Program-made: the position numbers and the translations under genes
Source: Hyphomicrobiales bacterium
GTDB lineage: Bacteria > Pseudomonadota > Alphaproteobacteria > Rhizobiales > JACESI01
Reading direction: 5' to 3'
Assembly (NCBI GenBank): GCA_039973685.1
Contig: JBDWKL010000005.1
Coordinates: forward strand, 27,547 to 91,546
Length of the DNA: 64,000 nucleotides
Shown: positions 33,740-43,523 of the stretch, piece after piece
Layout: each line of letters opens with the position of its first letter
Numbering within the stretch: position 1 is the first letter of the stretch
The notes under the pieces: generated by a model
Told to the model about the DNA's origin: nothing
The model's input: the letters and a program-made list of their open reading frames with translations, nothing else
Databases searched by the model: none

Positions 33740-36442
33740 ATGGATGACCTACTTCAAGAATTTCTGACTGAGACTTCTGAAAGTCTCGATGTTGTGGACT
33801 TGGAACTTGTTCGCTTTGAGCAAGAACCAAACAACGAGAAGATACTCGATAATATTTTTCGATTGGTACATACGATAAAAGGTACCTGTGGCTTCTTAGG
33901 CTTGCCTCGATTGGAAGCTCTTGCCCATGCTGGCGAGACCCTTATGGGGAAGTATCGAGATGGCAAACCGGTTACAGAAGATGGTGTTTCCTTTATTCTC
34001 CAATCGATCGATCGGTTGAAAGAAATTCTCGTCGGTCTTGAAGAATCTGATGGTACGGAACCTGAAGGCAGCGACGACGACCTTATCGATTCCCTCAACG
34101 CTATTTCAATGGCTGATGAAATTGCAGCAGCCGCCGCTGCAGCAGCCGCACCAAAGCCAGATAAAACAGATGATGATGCTTCAGCAGAAGTGGAAGATGA
34201 TCCACTTGTCGTTCAAGAACTAGAACGCGACTTGCGTCCTGGCGAAGTCTCACTAGATGAGCTTGAACGCGCATTTATGGAAACTGAAGTCGAAGAAACA
34301 CCAGTTGTCGAAGAGGTTGTGAAACCTGTCGCAGCCAAAAAAGAACCAAGTGAGAAAGCTGAAGGCACGGCTAAACCTGTCAGTCAGCAATCGCTCCGAG
34401 TAAATGTTGATACGCTGGAAAACCTGATGACCATGGTGTCAGAACTGGTTTTGACCCGTAATCAGCTTTTAGAAATTGCCAGACGCCATGAGGAATCTGA
34501 GTTTAAGGTTCCTCTCCAACGTCTCTCGAATGTAACGGGTGAGTTGCAAGAAGGCGTTATGAAAACGCGCATGCAGCCAATTGGTAATGCATGGCAAAAA
34601 CTCCCTCGTATCGTCCGCGATCTAGCAAACGAACTTGAAAAAGACATTGATCTGCGCATGGTTGGTGCAGAAACTGAATTGGACAGGCAAGTCCTTGATA
34701 TGATCAAGGATCCTTTGACCCACATGGTTCGCAACTCTGCAGACCATGGTTTGGAAACGCCGGATGAACGTCGTAAATCTGGGAAACCAGAAAAAGGTGT
34801 GATCGAGCTTTCTGCTTACCATGAAGGCGGTCATATCATCATTGATATCGTCGATGATGGACGCGGGTTGAACCTTGAACGGATCAAAGAGAAGGTGATC
34901 TCCAACGGTCTTGCGACCGAAAGCGAAATCGCAAGCATGCCTGAGAGCCAAATTCAAAAATATATCTTCAATGCAGGCCTCTCGACAGCGCAAGAAGTAA
35001 CCAGTGTTTCTGGGCGTGGTGTTGGCATGGATGTTGTTCGCAACAACATTGAGACAATCGGTGGCACGATTGACGTGAAATCCATCACAGGCAAAGGGTC
35101 AACCTTTACCATCAAAATTCCACTCACTTTGGCGATTGTTTCCGCGCTTATTGTTGAGGTTGCTGGCGATCGTTACGCGATCCCACAATTGTCTGTTGTT
35201 GAGCTGGTTCAAGCTGAAAGCAATAGCGAACATCATATTGAACGCATCAAAGAAACGCCTGTTTTGCGATTGCGCAACAAGCTGTTGCCGTTGGTGCAAA
35301 TGGGCCGCTTGCTGGGGATTTCCTCAGAAGGGGACGAGGTTAACGATAAGGAAATTTCTGATGAGAGCGGCTTCATCGTCGTAATGCAGGTGGGTTCACA
35401 ATCATTCGGCGTTGTTGTTGATGGTGTGTTCCACACTGAAGAAATTGTCGTTAAGCCAATGTCTACCGTGTTGAGAAATGTCAATATGTTCTCAGGTAAC
35501 ACGATTTTGGGTGATGGTAGCGTGATCATGATCGTTGATCCGAATGGCGTTGCCGAAGGCGTGAGCACAAGTGCTGCTGACGAGGCTAATCGCAAGAGCG
35601 AACAAGAGCAGATCGTTACGAGCAACGAAAATCAAACAACTTCTATGTTGCTTTTCCGCGCTGGTTCAAACACACCAAAAGCTGTGCCATTGTCACTTGT
35701 AACACGCCTCGAAGAGGTGAATGTTTCTGAAATTGAGAACTCAAATGGACGCGATCTTGTTCAATATCGCGGAACTTTGATGCCACTCGTTTATGTTGAT
35801 GACGAAATGCAGCGTCGCGAAGATGGATCACAGCCAATGTTGGTGTTCTCGGATGCTGGCCGCTCTATGGGGCTTGTTGTTGATGAGATTGTCGACATTG
35901 TTGAAGACCAACTTGATATTGAAGTTACGTCAGAAAATGTCGGTGTGGTTGGTTCTGCGGTTATCAAAGGTAAGGCAACTGAGATCCTCGATATTGGTCA
36001 TTATTTGCCACTTGCATTTGAAGATTGGTTTACTCACTCAGACACGTCAGATGATAAACGGGTTCGCAAACTTCTGTTTGTTGAAGAATCTGAATTCTTT
36101 AGAAATATGTTGACGCCAATCATGCAGGCAGCAGGTTACCGCGTAACAACAGCTTCAAGCGTTCATGTTGCAAAAGAAATTTTGAACGAGGCTCATGTCT
36201 TTGATGTGGTTGTTGCCGACGTTGAAATGCGCGGATCAAACGGTTTTGATCTTGCCAAGATTATTCATGACAAACCGAGCTATGGTTGTCCTGCACTTCT
36301 TGCAATTTCATCGGTATGCACACCATCCTTGGTTGAGCGTTGCCGTGAAAGTCAGTTTGATGATTTTGTCGCCAAATTTGACCGTCCTGGTTTGATTGCA
36401 TCCCTTAAAGAACTTTCTAATGAGCTGGAGTTGGCGGCATGA
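33740..36442 (+). CDS. cheA: chemotaxis histidine kinase CheA with C-terminal receiver (hybrid)
   Basis: The 900-residue kinase has an HPt domain with phospho-His44 (LVHTIKGTCGFLGL), an acidic linker, and a dimerisation domain around SLRVNVDTLENLMTMVSEL. A GHKL ATPase follows, with N-box HMVRNSADHGLETPDER, G1 VDDGRGL and G2 SVSGRGVGMDVV. Two CheW-like segments come next (about 480-620 and 640-760), and then a receiver domain (about 775-895) with the phospho-acceptor Asp in VVVADVEM. The receiver's usual acidic pair is Glu-Glu (VEESEF) rather than Asp-Asp. The ATG at 33740 is preferred over an upstream TTG. cheW overlaps its end by four bases. Confidence 0.94.
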   Translation: MDDLLQEFLTETSESLDVVDLELVRFEQEPNNEKILDNIFRLVHTIKGTCGFLGLPRLEALAHAGETLMGKYRDGKPVTEDGVSFILQSIDRLKEILVGLEESDGTEPEGSDDDLIDSLNAISMADEIAAAAAAAAAPKPDKTDDDASAEVEDDPLVVQELERDLRPGEVSLDELERAFMETEVEETPVVEEVVKPVAAKKEPSEKAEGTAKPVSQQSLRVNVDTLENLMTMVSELVLTRNQLLEIARRHEESEFKVPLQRLSNVTGELQEGVMKTRMQPIGNAWQKLPRIVRDLANELEKDIDLRMVGAETELDRQVLDMIKDPLTHMVRNSADHGLETPDERRKSGKPEKGVIELSAYHEGGHIIIDIVDDGRGLNLERIKEKVISNGLATESEIASMPESQIQKYIFNAGLSTAQEVTSVSGRGVGMDVVRNNIETIGGTIDVKSITGKGSTFTIKIPLTLAIVSALIVEVAGDRYAIPQLSVVELVQAESNSEHHIERIKETPVLRLRNKLLPLVQMGRLLGISSEGDEVNDKEISDESGFIVVMQVGSQSFGVVVDGVFHTEEIVVKPMSTVLRNVNMFSGNTILGDGSVIMIVDPNGVAEGVSTSAADEANRKSEQEQIVTSNENQTTSMLLFRAGSNTPKAVPLSLVTRLEEVNVSEIENSNGRDLVQYRGTLMPLVYVDDEMQRREDGSQPMLVFSDAGRSMGLVVDEIVDIVEDQLDIEVTSENVGVVGSAVIKGKATEILDIGHYLPLAFEDWFTHSDTSDDKRVRKLLFVEESEFFRNMLTPIMQAAGYRVTTASSVHVAKEILNEAHVFDVVVADVEMRGSNGFDLAKIIHDKPSYGCPALLAISSVCTPSLVERCRESQFDDFVAKFDRPGLIASLKELSNELELAA

Positions 36443-36903
36443 ACGAACAAGAACTCGATTCAAACACGACGCAGTATGTAACAGTTGTTATTGGTGGCCA
36501 ACTTTTCGGTATACCAATTGGTAAAGTGCATGATGTGTTTATGCCTGAGAGCATTACGCGGGTGCCACGCTCTGAAAATGAGATAGCAGGTGTGCTTAAT
36601 CTACGTGGTCGTATCGTGACCGCAATTGATATGCGCCGCTTGCTTGGTTTGGGCGATCGCGACGAAGACGGCATCAAAATGGCTGTTGGTATTGAGTATC
36701 GTGGCGAATCTTATGGCTTTATTATCGATAATGTAGGCGAAGTGCTGAACTTGTCTGACGATAGCCGAGAAGCTAACCCGACAAATTTAAATAAAAATTG
36801 GACAAATATATCAGCGGGCGTTCATCGTTTAGAAGGACAACTGATGGTAATCTTGGACGTAGAGAAGCTACTTGGCAGTATGATGGAGCGCATCGCTGCT
36901 TAG
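36439..36903 (+). CDS. cheW: chemotaxis coupling protein CheW
   Basis: CheW bridges receptors and CheA in chemosensory arrays. The 154-residue protein is a single CheW SH3-like double barrel: YVTVVIGGQLFGIPIGKVHDVF, VPRSENEIAGVLNLRGRIVTAIDMRRLLG (the receptor-contact Arg is in LRGRIV), and VMVILDVEKLLG at the end. It overlaps cheA by an ATGA and is followed by cheY after about 30 bases, all in one operon. Confidence 0.95.
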   Translation: MNEQELDSNTTQYVTVVIGGQLFGIPIGKVHDVFMPESITRVPRSENEIAGVLNLRGRIVTAIDMRRLLGLGDRDEDGIKMAVGIEYRGESYGFIIDNVGEVLNLSDDSREANPTNLNKNWTNISAGVHRLEGQLMVILDVEKLLGSMMERIAA

Positions 36904-36934
36904 CATATAAGTGTAAGATAAATGGGTGCCTGAA

Positions 36935-37303
36935 ATGAAAAATTGTCTTGTTGTCGATGATTCAAGTGTAATTAGAAAAGTTGCACGTAGAATATTAGAA
37001 GATCTGAGCTTTGAAATAACAGAAGCAGAAGATGGGAAAATGGCATTGGATGAATGTGAATCCAAAATGCCGGATGCCATCCTTTTGGATTGGAACATGC
37101 CAGTCATGGATGGTTTGCAGTTCCTATCTGCTTTGCGTGATATGCCGGATGGTGAAAAGCCACAAGTTGTATTCTGTACCACTGAAAATGATGTTGGGCA
37201 CATTGCACGAGCTATTCGTGCAGGGGCTAATGAGTACATCATGAAGCCATTTGATCGCGAAATTGTTCAAGCAAAATTCCAAGAAGTCGGGTTAATCGAC
37301 TAG
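36935..37303 (+). CDS. cheY: chemotaxis response regulator CheY
   Basis: A stand-alone receiver of 122 residues. It has the acidic pair in CLVVDDSS, the phospho-acceptor Asp52 in LLDWNMPVMDG, the switch Thr in VVFCTTEND and the Lys in IMKPFD. It would be phosphorylated by CheA and bind the flagellar motor or act as a phosphate sink; other cheY copies probably exist outside the window. The ATG at 36935 is preferred over a GTG nine bases upstream. Confidence 0.95.
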   Translation: MKNCLVVDDSSVIRKVARRILEDLSFEITEAEDGKMALDECESKMPDAILLDWNMPVMDGLQFLSALRDMPDGEKPQVVFCTTENDVGHIARAIRAGANEYIMKPFDREIVQAKFQEVGLID

Positions 37304-37350
37304 TTTTAAACTCTGGTGGCAACTAGGTAGTTTTCCTAGCGGGAGTAGTA

Positions 37351-38613
37351 ATGGGTCGATTAGCGACTACAGATAGATCTAATGCCGATGCTGGTCGGAA
37401 AATTAGAGTCATGCTTGTTGACGATTCCGCAGTCGTAAGGGGATTGTTAAGTCGCTGGTTATCGGCTGAAGAAAACGTTGAAGTTGTAGCCCGATGTCAT
37501 AATGGTCTACACGCTGTTCGCGAAATTGCTGACGTTCAACCAACTCTCGTTGTTCTTGATATTGAAATGCCTGAAATGGACGGATTAGAGGCGTTGCCGC
37601 ATCTTCTTCGTGCATGTCCAGACGTCCGCATCCTGATTGCGTCCAGCTTATCTACCAAAAATGCTGAAATCAGTCTGACCGCACTTGCAAAAGGCGCGCA
37701 TGAATATATTGCGAAGCCATCAACCAATAGCGGGCTATCCACGTCTAATGAATTTCGTGTCGATCTAATTACGCGTATTAATGCGTTGTGTGTTGGGCAT
37801 GGTGGTCAGGCAAAAATGCTGACGGAGCGGGCTAAACCATCTGTTCCTTCGCCATATTCTTCTTTGCGTTCAAAGGCTGACAGTCCTTCTACTGATGCAA
37901 AGTCGGGCGCGAGCGCAAAAACTATGGGCGGTAGCGCTGCTTTAAACTCTGGTCGTGAAAAGCTCGATAAATTACGATCAACGAAGGCCGAAGTTGGTGC
38001 AAACGAGCTCATTCCTTTCAAGCAAGGTAAGCCTGAGATACTTTGCATAGGTAGCTCCACAGGTGGGCCGAGAGCGTTGCAGCAAGTGTTGCAAGAGGCC
38101 GCAAATGCTTTGGGTGATATACCGATTGTTCTTACTCAGCACATGCCTAAGTCTTTTACATCGGTGTTTGCAGACCACTTGAATAAAGCCTGTGGCTTGA
38201 TTGTTAAAGAAGCCGAAGCTGGCGATATCTTGAAACCTGGCCATGTCTATGTTGCGCCTGGAAATCAACACCTCGTGTTCGAAAAATCAGGTGACGATAC
38301 GCGTGTTGTTTTGGATGATGGGCCGCAAGTGAACTTTTGTAAGCCTGCAGTCGATAAAATGTTCACTTCAATCAGCAAACTTTATGGAAACAAAGTTCTG
38401 AGCGTCATTTTGACTGGAATGGGTAAAGACGGCGTTCTTGGTGGACGTGATATCATTGAAAAAGGCGGCAACGTGCTGGTCCAAGATGCTGAGACAAGCA
38501 TCGTTTGGGGCATGCCAGGTGCTGCGTTTAACGCAGGCATTGCTTCGGCAAAACTTCCGCTCGATGCAATAGGCAAAAAGATATCGAAAATCGTTCAGGA
38601 GGGCACTCTATGA
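37351..38613 (+). CDS. cheB: chemotaxis protein-glutamate methylesterase CheB
   Basis: CheB removes methyl groups from (and deamidates) receptors. The 420-residue protein has a receiver domain (about residues 18-135, phospho-Asp70 in VVLDIEMPEMDG), a linker rich in Ser/Lys, and the esterase domain. The catalytic Ser is in CIGSSTGGPRAL, the His in LTQHMPKSF and the Asp in GMGKDGVLGG. It shares four bases with cheR, which points to paired translation of the two opposing enzymes. Confidence 0.96.
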   Translation: MGRLATTDRSNADAGRKIRVMLVDDSAVVRGLLSRWLSAEENVEVVARCHNGLHAVREIADVQPTLVVLDIEMPEMDGLEALPHLLRACPDVRILIASSLSTKNAEISLTALAKGAHEYIAKPSTNSGLSTSNEFRVDLITRINALCVGHGGQAKMLTERAKPSVPSPYSSLRSKADSPSTDAKSGASAKTMGGSAALNSGREKLDKLRSTKAEVGANELIPFKQGKPEILCIGSSTGGPRALQQVLQEAANALGDIPIVLTQHMPKSFTSVFADHLNKACGLIVKEAEAGDILKPGHVYVAPGNQHLVFEKSGDDTRVVLDDGPQVNFCKPAVDKMFTSISKLYGNKVLSVILTGMGKDGVLGGRDIIEKGGNVLVQDAETSIVWGMPGAAFNAGIASAKLPLDAIGKKISKIVQEGTL

Positions 38614-39455
38614 CCCCTGAAATTTTCGACTTCTTCGCAAAATTTTTGAAAGAGCGTTCCGGCTTGTCTTTGCAAAAAGAAAAGCAATATTTGCTGGAAA
38701 ATCGTTTGTCATCTGTAATGCGCAGTCATGACATTGCTGATCATAAAGCTCTGTTTGATATGGTGCGGAGTGACCCGAACGGGACGCTTGCTGGCGATGT
38801 TATTGAGAGCATGTCTGTTACAGAGACATCATTCTTCCGCGATGGCAAACCATTCGATTTGTTTTTGAAGCGCGCGCTTCCAGAAATACTGGATAATCGT
38901 CCTGTAGGACGTCCTATTCGTATTTGGAGTGCAGCATCTTCTTCTGGACAAGAAGCCTATACACTCGCGATTTTGTGTCGTGAGAACGCTGATTTGCTGG
39001 CTGGTCATAAGCTTGAAATCACGGCAACGGATATTTCGACCCAAGTGTTGGAAAAAGCGAAAGCCGGCATTTATAGCCAGTTTGAAGTTCAACGCGGTAT
39101 GCCTGTTAAAATGCTGTTGAAATATTTCGATCAGGCTGGTGAATTATGGAAGCTGAAACCTGAAATCAAATCAATGGTTGAATTCCAACCGTTCAATTTG
39201 ATGTCTCCATTCATCGGAATGCCTCAATACGACATTATTTTGTGCCGCAATGTTTTGATCTATTTCAACGTAGATATCAAAAAAGCTGTCTTAGAAAAGA
39301 TGCATACTGTGATGGCGCCTGACGGCTTCTTGATGCTTGGTGGCGCTGAAACAGTTGTCGGTGTGTGCGATAAGTTTACTGTAGATCAGCAAGACCGAAC
39401 GATCTTTAGAACTGATAAGCACGCTGCAGCAGTGAAACAGGTTCTCTCAGCCTAA
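38610..39455 (+). CDS. cheR: chemotaxis protein methyltransferase CheR
   Basis: CheR methylates receptor glutamates with S-adenosylmethionine. The 281-residue protein has the helical N-terminal domain, the receptor-contact segment SVTETSFFRD, the SAM-binding loop IWSAASSSGQEAYTLAI (less common AASSSG in place of AGCSTG), and DIILCRNVLIYF. It starts within cheB by ATGA overlap. It is the last gene of the che operon and is followed by a strong terminator. Confidence 0.95.
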   Translation: MTPEIFDFFAKFLKERSGLSLQKEKQYLLENRLSSVMRSHDIADHKALFDMVRSDPNGTLAGDVIESMSVTETSFFRDGKPFDLFLKRALPEILDNRPVGRPIRIWSAASSSGQEAYTLAILCRENADLLAGHKLEITATDISTQVLEKAKAGIYSQFEVQRGMPVKMLLKYFDQAGELWKLKPEIKSMVEFQPFNLMSPFIGMPQYDIILCRNVLIYFNVDIKKAVLEKMHTVMAPDGFLMLGGAETVVGVCDKFTVDQQDRTIFRTDKHAAAVKQVLSA

Positions 39456-39553
39456 TTAAATCCGTTACACGTTTATGGTGACAATCCCCATTCGCTCCTT
39501 TTTAGGAGGGGAGGGGGCGATGTATTTTGCGTAAATAAAGGGCTGAAGAACAT

Positions 39554-39588
39554 AAAAAACCCGCATCAAAAGATGCGGGTTTTTGTAT
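39554..39588. terminator. bidirectional terminator between cheR and ctrA
   Basis: AAAAACCCGCAT and ATGCGGGTTTTT form a perfect stem around CAAAAG, with A- and T-runs that serve both strands. It separates the rightward che operon from the leftward ctrA gene. Confidence 0.94.
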
Positions 39589-39608
39589 TTGTTTTAAGAA
39601 GGTTCGCT

Positions 39609-40310
39609 TTATGCGCTTTGCAGAAGCTCTTCTTCAGATGGTTCACGAAGCACGTAGCCGCGTCCCCATACTGTTTCGATGTAGTTCGCGCCATCTGTTG
39701 CAGCTGCCAATTTCTTGCGGAGCTTACAGATGAATACGTCGATAATTTTAAGTTCTGGCTCATCCATACCGCCGTAAAGGTGGTTGAGGAACATCTCTTT
39801 GGTAAGGGTTGTACCCTTGCGCAATGAGAGAAGCTCGAGCATCTGGTACTCTTTGCCAGTGAGGTGAACGCGCTGACCGTTTACTTCGACAGTCTTCGTG
39901 TCGAGGTTCACTTTAAGGTCGCCCGTTGTAATGATTGACTGTGCGTGGCCTTTCGAGCGGCGAACAATTGCTTGAATACGAGCAACCAGTTCGTCTTTGT
40001 GGAAAGGTTTAGTCATATAGTCATCAGCACCAAAGCCAAGACCACGGACCTTATCTTCAATACCAGCGAGGCCTGAAAGGATCAAAATCGGCGTTTGAAC
40101 CTTTGCGACACGTAAGGTTCTAAGAACCTCATATCCGCTCATATCTGGTAAGTTTAGGTCGAGGAGAATGATATCATAATCGTACAGTTTGCCGAGATCG
40201 ACACCCTCTTCGCCTAGATCCGTCGTATACACATTAAATGCTTCCGACTTGAGCATTAGCTCTATACTTTGCGCTGTAGCGCTGTCGTCTTCAATCAGCA
40301 AGACTCGCAT
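39609..40310 (-). CDS. ctrA: cell-cycle master response regulator CtrA
   Basis: CtrA is an OmpR-type regulator that controls cell division, flagellar and chemotaxis genes and, in some species, replication. The 233-residue protein has a receiver with Glu-Asp-Asp start, phospho-Asp51 in [13 protein letters not shown] and Lys in MTKPFHK, and a winged-helix DNA-binding domain that is almost invariant in the order ([47 protein letters not shown]). The last residues (LLQSA) are Ala-ending, as in ClpXP-degraded CtrA. It is divergent from fliI, a known CtrA-regulated class of gene. Confidence 0.98.
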   Translation of the reverse strand: MRVLLIEDDSATAQSIELMLKSEAFNVYTTDLGEEGVDLGKLYDYDIILLDLNLPDMSGYEVLRTLRVAKVQTPILILSGLAGIEDKVRGLGFGADDYMTKPFHKDELVARIQAIVRRSKGHAQSIITTGDLKVNLDTKTVEVNGQRVHLTGKEYQMLELLSLRKGTTLTKEMFLNHLYGGMDEPELKIIDVFICKLRKKLAAATDGANYIETVWGRGYVLREPSEEELLQSA

Positions 40311-40634
40311 GCTAATCCCCTTGTATGATCCACCGTGTTTTCAGCCCAATGCGAACACTAGTGGGGGTTCTATTAACCTTCGACTCAGGACGCTACTCAG
40401 AAATGGTTAACAAATTCTGATTCCATCCTGCAAGGGTCTTAACGAATTTATTTTCATATCCAGTGCATTAAATATTAAGAGTGAGAAAAATTGAGGCTGC
40501 AGTCTTAAAAGTGGTAGACTGAAACACGAATCTTTTTCGCCCTTAGGCACGTGATATGGGTAAACAAATCACAAATTCCCTTTCGCATATTGTTAACGGG
40601 AAGTATGAACGAAAGGTTACCAAAGTAGGTTTTG
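40311..40634. promoter_or_regulatory. ctrA-fliI divergent promoter region with GANTC sites
   Basis: This 324-base non-coding region holds three GANTC sequences, the CcrM methylation target: GACTC (40382-40386), GATTC (40419-40423) and GAATC (40528-40532). It also has TTAACC (about 40373), GTTAAC (about 40406 and again about 40592), TTAACG (about 40439) and TTAAATATTAAG, which resemble CtrA half-sites, but no full TTAA-N7-TTAA was found. CcrM-dependent and auto-regulated ctrA promoters are known in the class; that they act here is inference. Confidence 0.55.
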
Positions 40635-41978
40635 ATGGCAGAAAATGCAACTTTTACGAGATTAAACACACTTGTTGATGGTGCGACGCCTGTTAATCTT
40701 TTCGGTCGTGTGGTCGGTGTGCGTGGGTTGTTGGTGGAAATAGCAGGCCCTTTGCATGAGATGAATGTGGGCACACGTTTGCTCATTGAAAGTGGCAATC
40801 AACGCGACGGCGTCACCAAAGTTCTTTGTGAAGTTGTTGGTTTTGAAGGGGAGATTGCAAGCTGTTTGCCGTTTTCTTCGCTTGAAGGCGTGCGTCTTGG
40901 CTGCCCCGCAAAAGTTCTTGCAAGACAAGCAGTTGTAAGCCCCGGCATGCATTGGTTAGGCCGCGTGGTGAATGCTTTGGGCGATCCTGTGGATGGAAAA
41001 GGCGACTTAATAAGAGGCGATTTGCCTTATCCGTTAAGACAAAATCCGCCACCTGCCCACACGAGAAACCGGGTTGGCGAAGCGCTCGATATGGGTGTCA
41101 GAGTTATTAACACCTTCACCACCTGCTGCCTTGGTCAGCGCATGGGGATTTTTGCAGGTTCCGGTGTTGGCAAGTCTGTTTTGCTTTCTATGCTCACAAA
41201 AAATTCTGCTGCTGACGTGATTATTGTCGGTCTGGTGGGAGAACGAGGGCGCGAAGTTAAAGAATTTATCGAAGATGATTTGGGAGAAGAGGGCTTAGCG
41301 CGCGCAATTGTGGTTGTCGCGACCTCGGACGAATCAGCCCTCATGCGTCGCCAAGCAGCCTTCATGACCTTGACCATGGCCGAATATTTTCGCGACCAAG
41401 GCAAAAACGTTCTCTGCTTGATGGATAGTGTTACCCGCTTTGCCCAAGCTCAACGCGAAATTGGCTTGGCAGCCGGCGAACCACCAACCTCACGCGGCTA
41501 TACGCCAACCGTTTTTACCGAACTTCCAAAATTGCTAGAGCGGGCAGGGCCGGGCACGGATGGGAACGGCTCTATAACGGGGCTGTTTACAGTGCTTGTT
41601 GAAGGCGACAACCATAATGAGCCGATTGCCGATGCCGTGCGCGGTATTTTGGATGGTCACATAGTGATGGAACGGGCCATTGCAGAACGCGGACGATATC
41701 CTGCCGTTAATGTGCTAAAATCGGTCTCAAGATCGATGCCAGATAGTACGCCAGAAGAATTTCGACCTTTAATAAAAAAGGCAAAAAATCACATGGCGAC
41801 TTACGCAGACATGGAAGAACTCATTCAATTGGGCGCTTATCGGGCGGGAACAACACCGGCTGTAGACAACGCAATTGAGCTCCACCCTGCGTTTGAGACG
41901 TTTTTGACCCAAGGAAAGGGTGATGCAACATCCCTAACAGAAGGTTTCCAGGCTCTTGAGGCTATATTAAGCAATTGA
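40635..41978 (+). CDS. fliI: flagellum-specific ATPase FliI
   Basis: FliI is the cytoplasmic hexameric ATPase of the flagellar type III export apparatus. The 447-residue protein has the F1-beta-like fold: Walker [15 protein letters not shown] (about residues 167-180), [19 protein letters not shown], Walker [22 protein letters not shown] and the type-III-specific [13 protein letters not shown]. The ATG at 40635 follows AGTAGG. fliJ follows in the same operon. The rest of the flagellar cluster is outside the window. Confidence 0.95.
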   Translation: MAENATFTRLNTLVDGATPVNLFGRVVGVRGLLVEIAGPLHEMNVGTRLLIESGNQRDGVTKVLCEVVGFEGEIASCLPFSSLEGVRLGCPAKVLARQAVVSPGMHWLGRVVNALGDPVDGKGDLIRGDLPYPLRQNPPPAHTRNRVGEALDMGVRVINTFTTCCLGQRMGIFAGSGVGKSVLLSMLTKNSAADVIIVGLVGERGREVKEFIEDDLGEEGLARAIVVVATSDESALMRRQAAFMTLTMAEYFRDQGKNVLCLMDSVTRFAQAQREIGLAAGEPPTSRGYTPTVFTELPKLLERAGPGTDGNGSITGLFTVLVEGDNHNEPIADAVRGILDGHIVMERAIAERGRYPAVNVLKSVSRSMPDSTPEEFRPLIKKAKNHMATYADMEELIQLGAYRAGTTPAVDNAIELHPAFETFLTQGKGDATSLTEGFQALEAILSN

Positions 41979-42016
41979 GTTTACAGTGATCGATAGTGTC
42001 ACGGGGAGTATTGAGT

Positions 42017-42424
42017 ATGAAATCGCGTGAAAGCCTAATTCGTTTGAAACAATTCCAAGTTGACGAGAAGCGTCGCCAGTTATCTGCTATTGAAATCATG
42101 GTCAATGATTTTAAGCGCATGGCAACCGATCTCGACAACCAAATCTTAGCAGAACAAGAGCGCAGTGGTATCTCTGATATTACGCACTTTGCTTATCCGA
42201 CCTTCGCAAAAGCTGCGATGACCCGTCGAGATAATCTTCTGCAATCAGCTGAAGACCTTTCAGGGCAGCTAGAAGCCGCACAAAATGCGCTTGGCGAAGC
42301 CGTTGAAGAGTTGAAAAAAGTTGAACTTCTAGAAGAGCGCGACCAAGGTCGCAGCCGAATGGAAGCTGAAGCTGCTGAACAAGCCGAACTTGACGAAGTC
42401 GGCATGCGCATGGCGCGCGGTTAA
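42017..42424 (+). CDS. fliJ: flagellar export chaperone FliJ
   Basis: The 135-residue protein is almost entirely helical, a long coiled coil built from segments such as MKSRESLIRLKQFQVDEKRR and EAAQNALGEAVEELKKVELLEERDQ. That is the FliJ/YscO plan of an antiparallel coiled coil that inserts into the FliI ring. Sequence similarity in this family is weak, so the name rests mainly on the fold and on its position directly after fliI. The ATG at 42017 has GGGGAG upstream. A terminator follows. Confidence 0.87.
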   Translation: MKSRESLIRLKQFQVDEKRRQLSAIEIMVNDFKRMATDLDNQILAEQERSGISDITHFAYPTFAKAAMTRRDNLLQSAEDLSGQLEAAQNALGEAVEELKKVELLEERDQGRSRMEAEAAEQAELDEVGMRMARG

Positions 42425-42446
42425 AGCGATTATCCGAGACACTCGA

Positions 42447-42480
42447 AAAAGCGTGGAGCGAAAGCTCCGCGCTTTTTTGT
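42447..42480 (+). terminator. Rho-independent terminator after fliJ
   Basis: GCGTGGAGC pairs with GCTCCGCGC around GAAA (one G-U), preceded by AAAAA and followed by TTTTTTGTTTT. The 225 bases beyond, up to the convergent TetR gene, show no gene. Confidence 0.92.
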
Positions 42481-42706
42481 TTTGGGGGTGCATAGGGGCA
42501 GGTTGAGTGCGCAGAGCTAAGTCGTTACTTGGTTTGCAGACTGAACTATTGCTGCAACGCTCCGACGCAGTCATTTAGGCATGACGTATTTAGAAGGTTT
42601 CAAAGAATTCAGCATGTAGGCAACGTTGACGTCGTGAACGCAGGAAATTTCTTCATTCAAAACGTATGCTGACAATATCCTCAGAAGCCGTTTTCAATTG
42701 TCCAAA

Positions 42707-43285
42707 TCAAGAATAAGCTTCCAACTGTTTTTCAGCCATCTTTCTTGCCCGCTTTACGCAATTTGAATCTGACAGCAGGTGGGTTTGAACCAAAGCACCT
42801 TCCAATAAAAGGTGAAGAGACAGAGCCATCTCATTAACATCAGGGCAATTTAGTTCTATCAAATCATCTTTGAACAACTGAATGATTGACTGTTTGTGGT
42901 CATTGGAAAATCTATGTGCTGGATGCTGAGGTTTGGAAAACTCAACTGACGCTTTTACAAAAATACATCCCGTGAAATCATCTGATTTGTGGAATTCTCT
43001 CTCTAGCCAAACATCGTACTTATCAAAAATTGTAAAAATTCGTTTGTGGGGCGCAGTTTTTTCTTCATCGGCTTGTAATTCTAGTGATTTAAAAAAACTT
43101 TTTGATCGGCGCTCCAGCACAGCAAGAATAAGTGCATCCTTATTGATGAAATTATTGTAGAGCGTCATCGCCGCAACATCAGCTTCTTTGGTTATCTGAT
43201 TGATGCCAGTGGCGGCATAACCTTGTTTCTCAAAAAGCGTTTCTGCTGTGTCTAAAATGATATCTCGTTTTGTTGTTCTGCCCAT
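42707..43285 (-). CDS. TetR/AcrR family transcriptional regulator
   Basis: The 192-residue protein opens with MGRTTKRDIILDTAETLFEKQGYAATGINQITKEADVA, then MTLYNNFINKDALI, a typical TetR helix-turn-helix. The all-helical C-terminal half is of the TetR_C type often linked to small aromatic or lipid-like ligands. Cysteines and the overall sequence do not point to a specific ligand. It is divergent from the MCP gene with a 240-base AT-rich gap. The target is unknown. Confidence 0.88.
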   Translation of the reverse strand: MGRTTKRDIILDTAETLFEKQGYAATGINQITKEADVAAMTLYNNFINKDALILAVLERRSKSFFKSLELQADEEKTAPHKRIFTIFDKYDVWLEREFHKSDDFTGCIFVKASVEFSKPQHPAHRFSNDHKQSIIQLFKDDLIELNCPDVNEMALSLHLLLEGALVQTHLLSDSNCVKRARKMAEKQLEAYS

Positions 43286-43523
43286 GGTTTCCAACGCTAG
43301 TAATTATCAAACAAAACTTGAAAATATTTCATAATTTATACGTGCGGCAAAACCTATTGCAACCCATCATATCGTAGCAGTCAACCTAAAAGTGGGTGAT
43401 GCTTTTTTAATCTAAAATTAGATATATCTATATACCTAATTAAATCGTTTGAAATCGGTGGCAAAAGAACTTGATGTGCTGTGGCCTTTTAGCAGTATTT
43501 TCAATTTAGGAGAGCGCAGTCTA

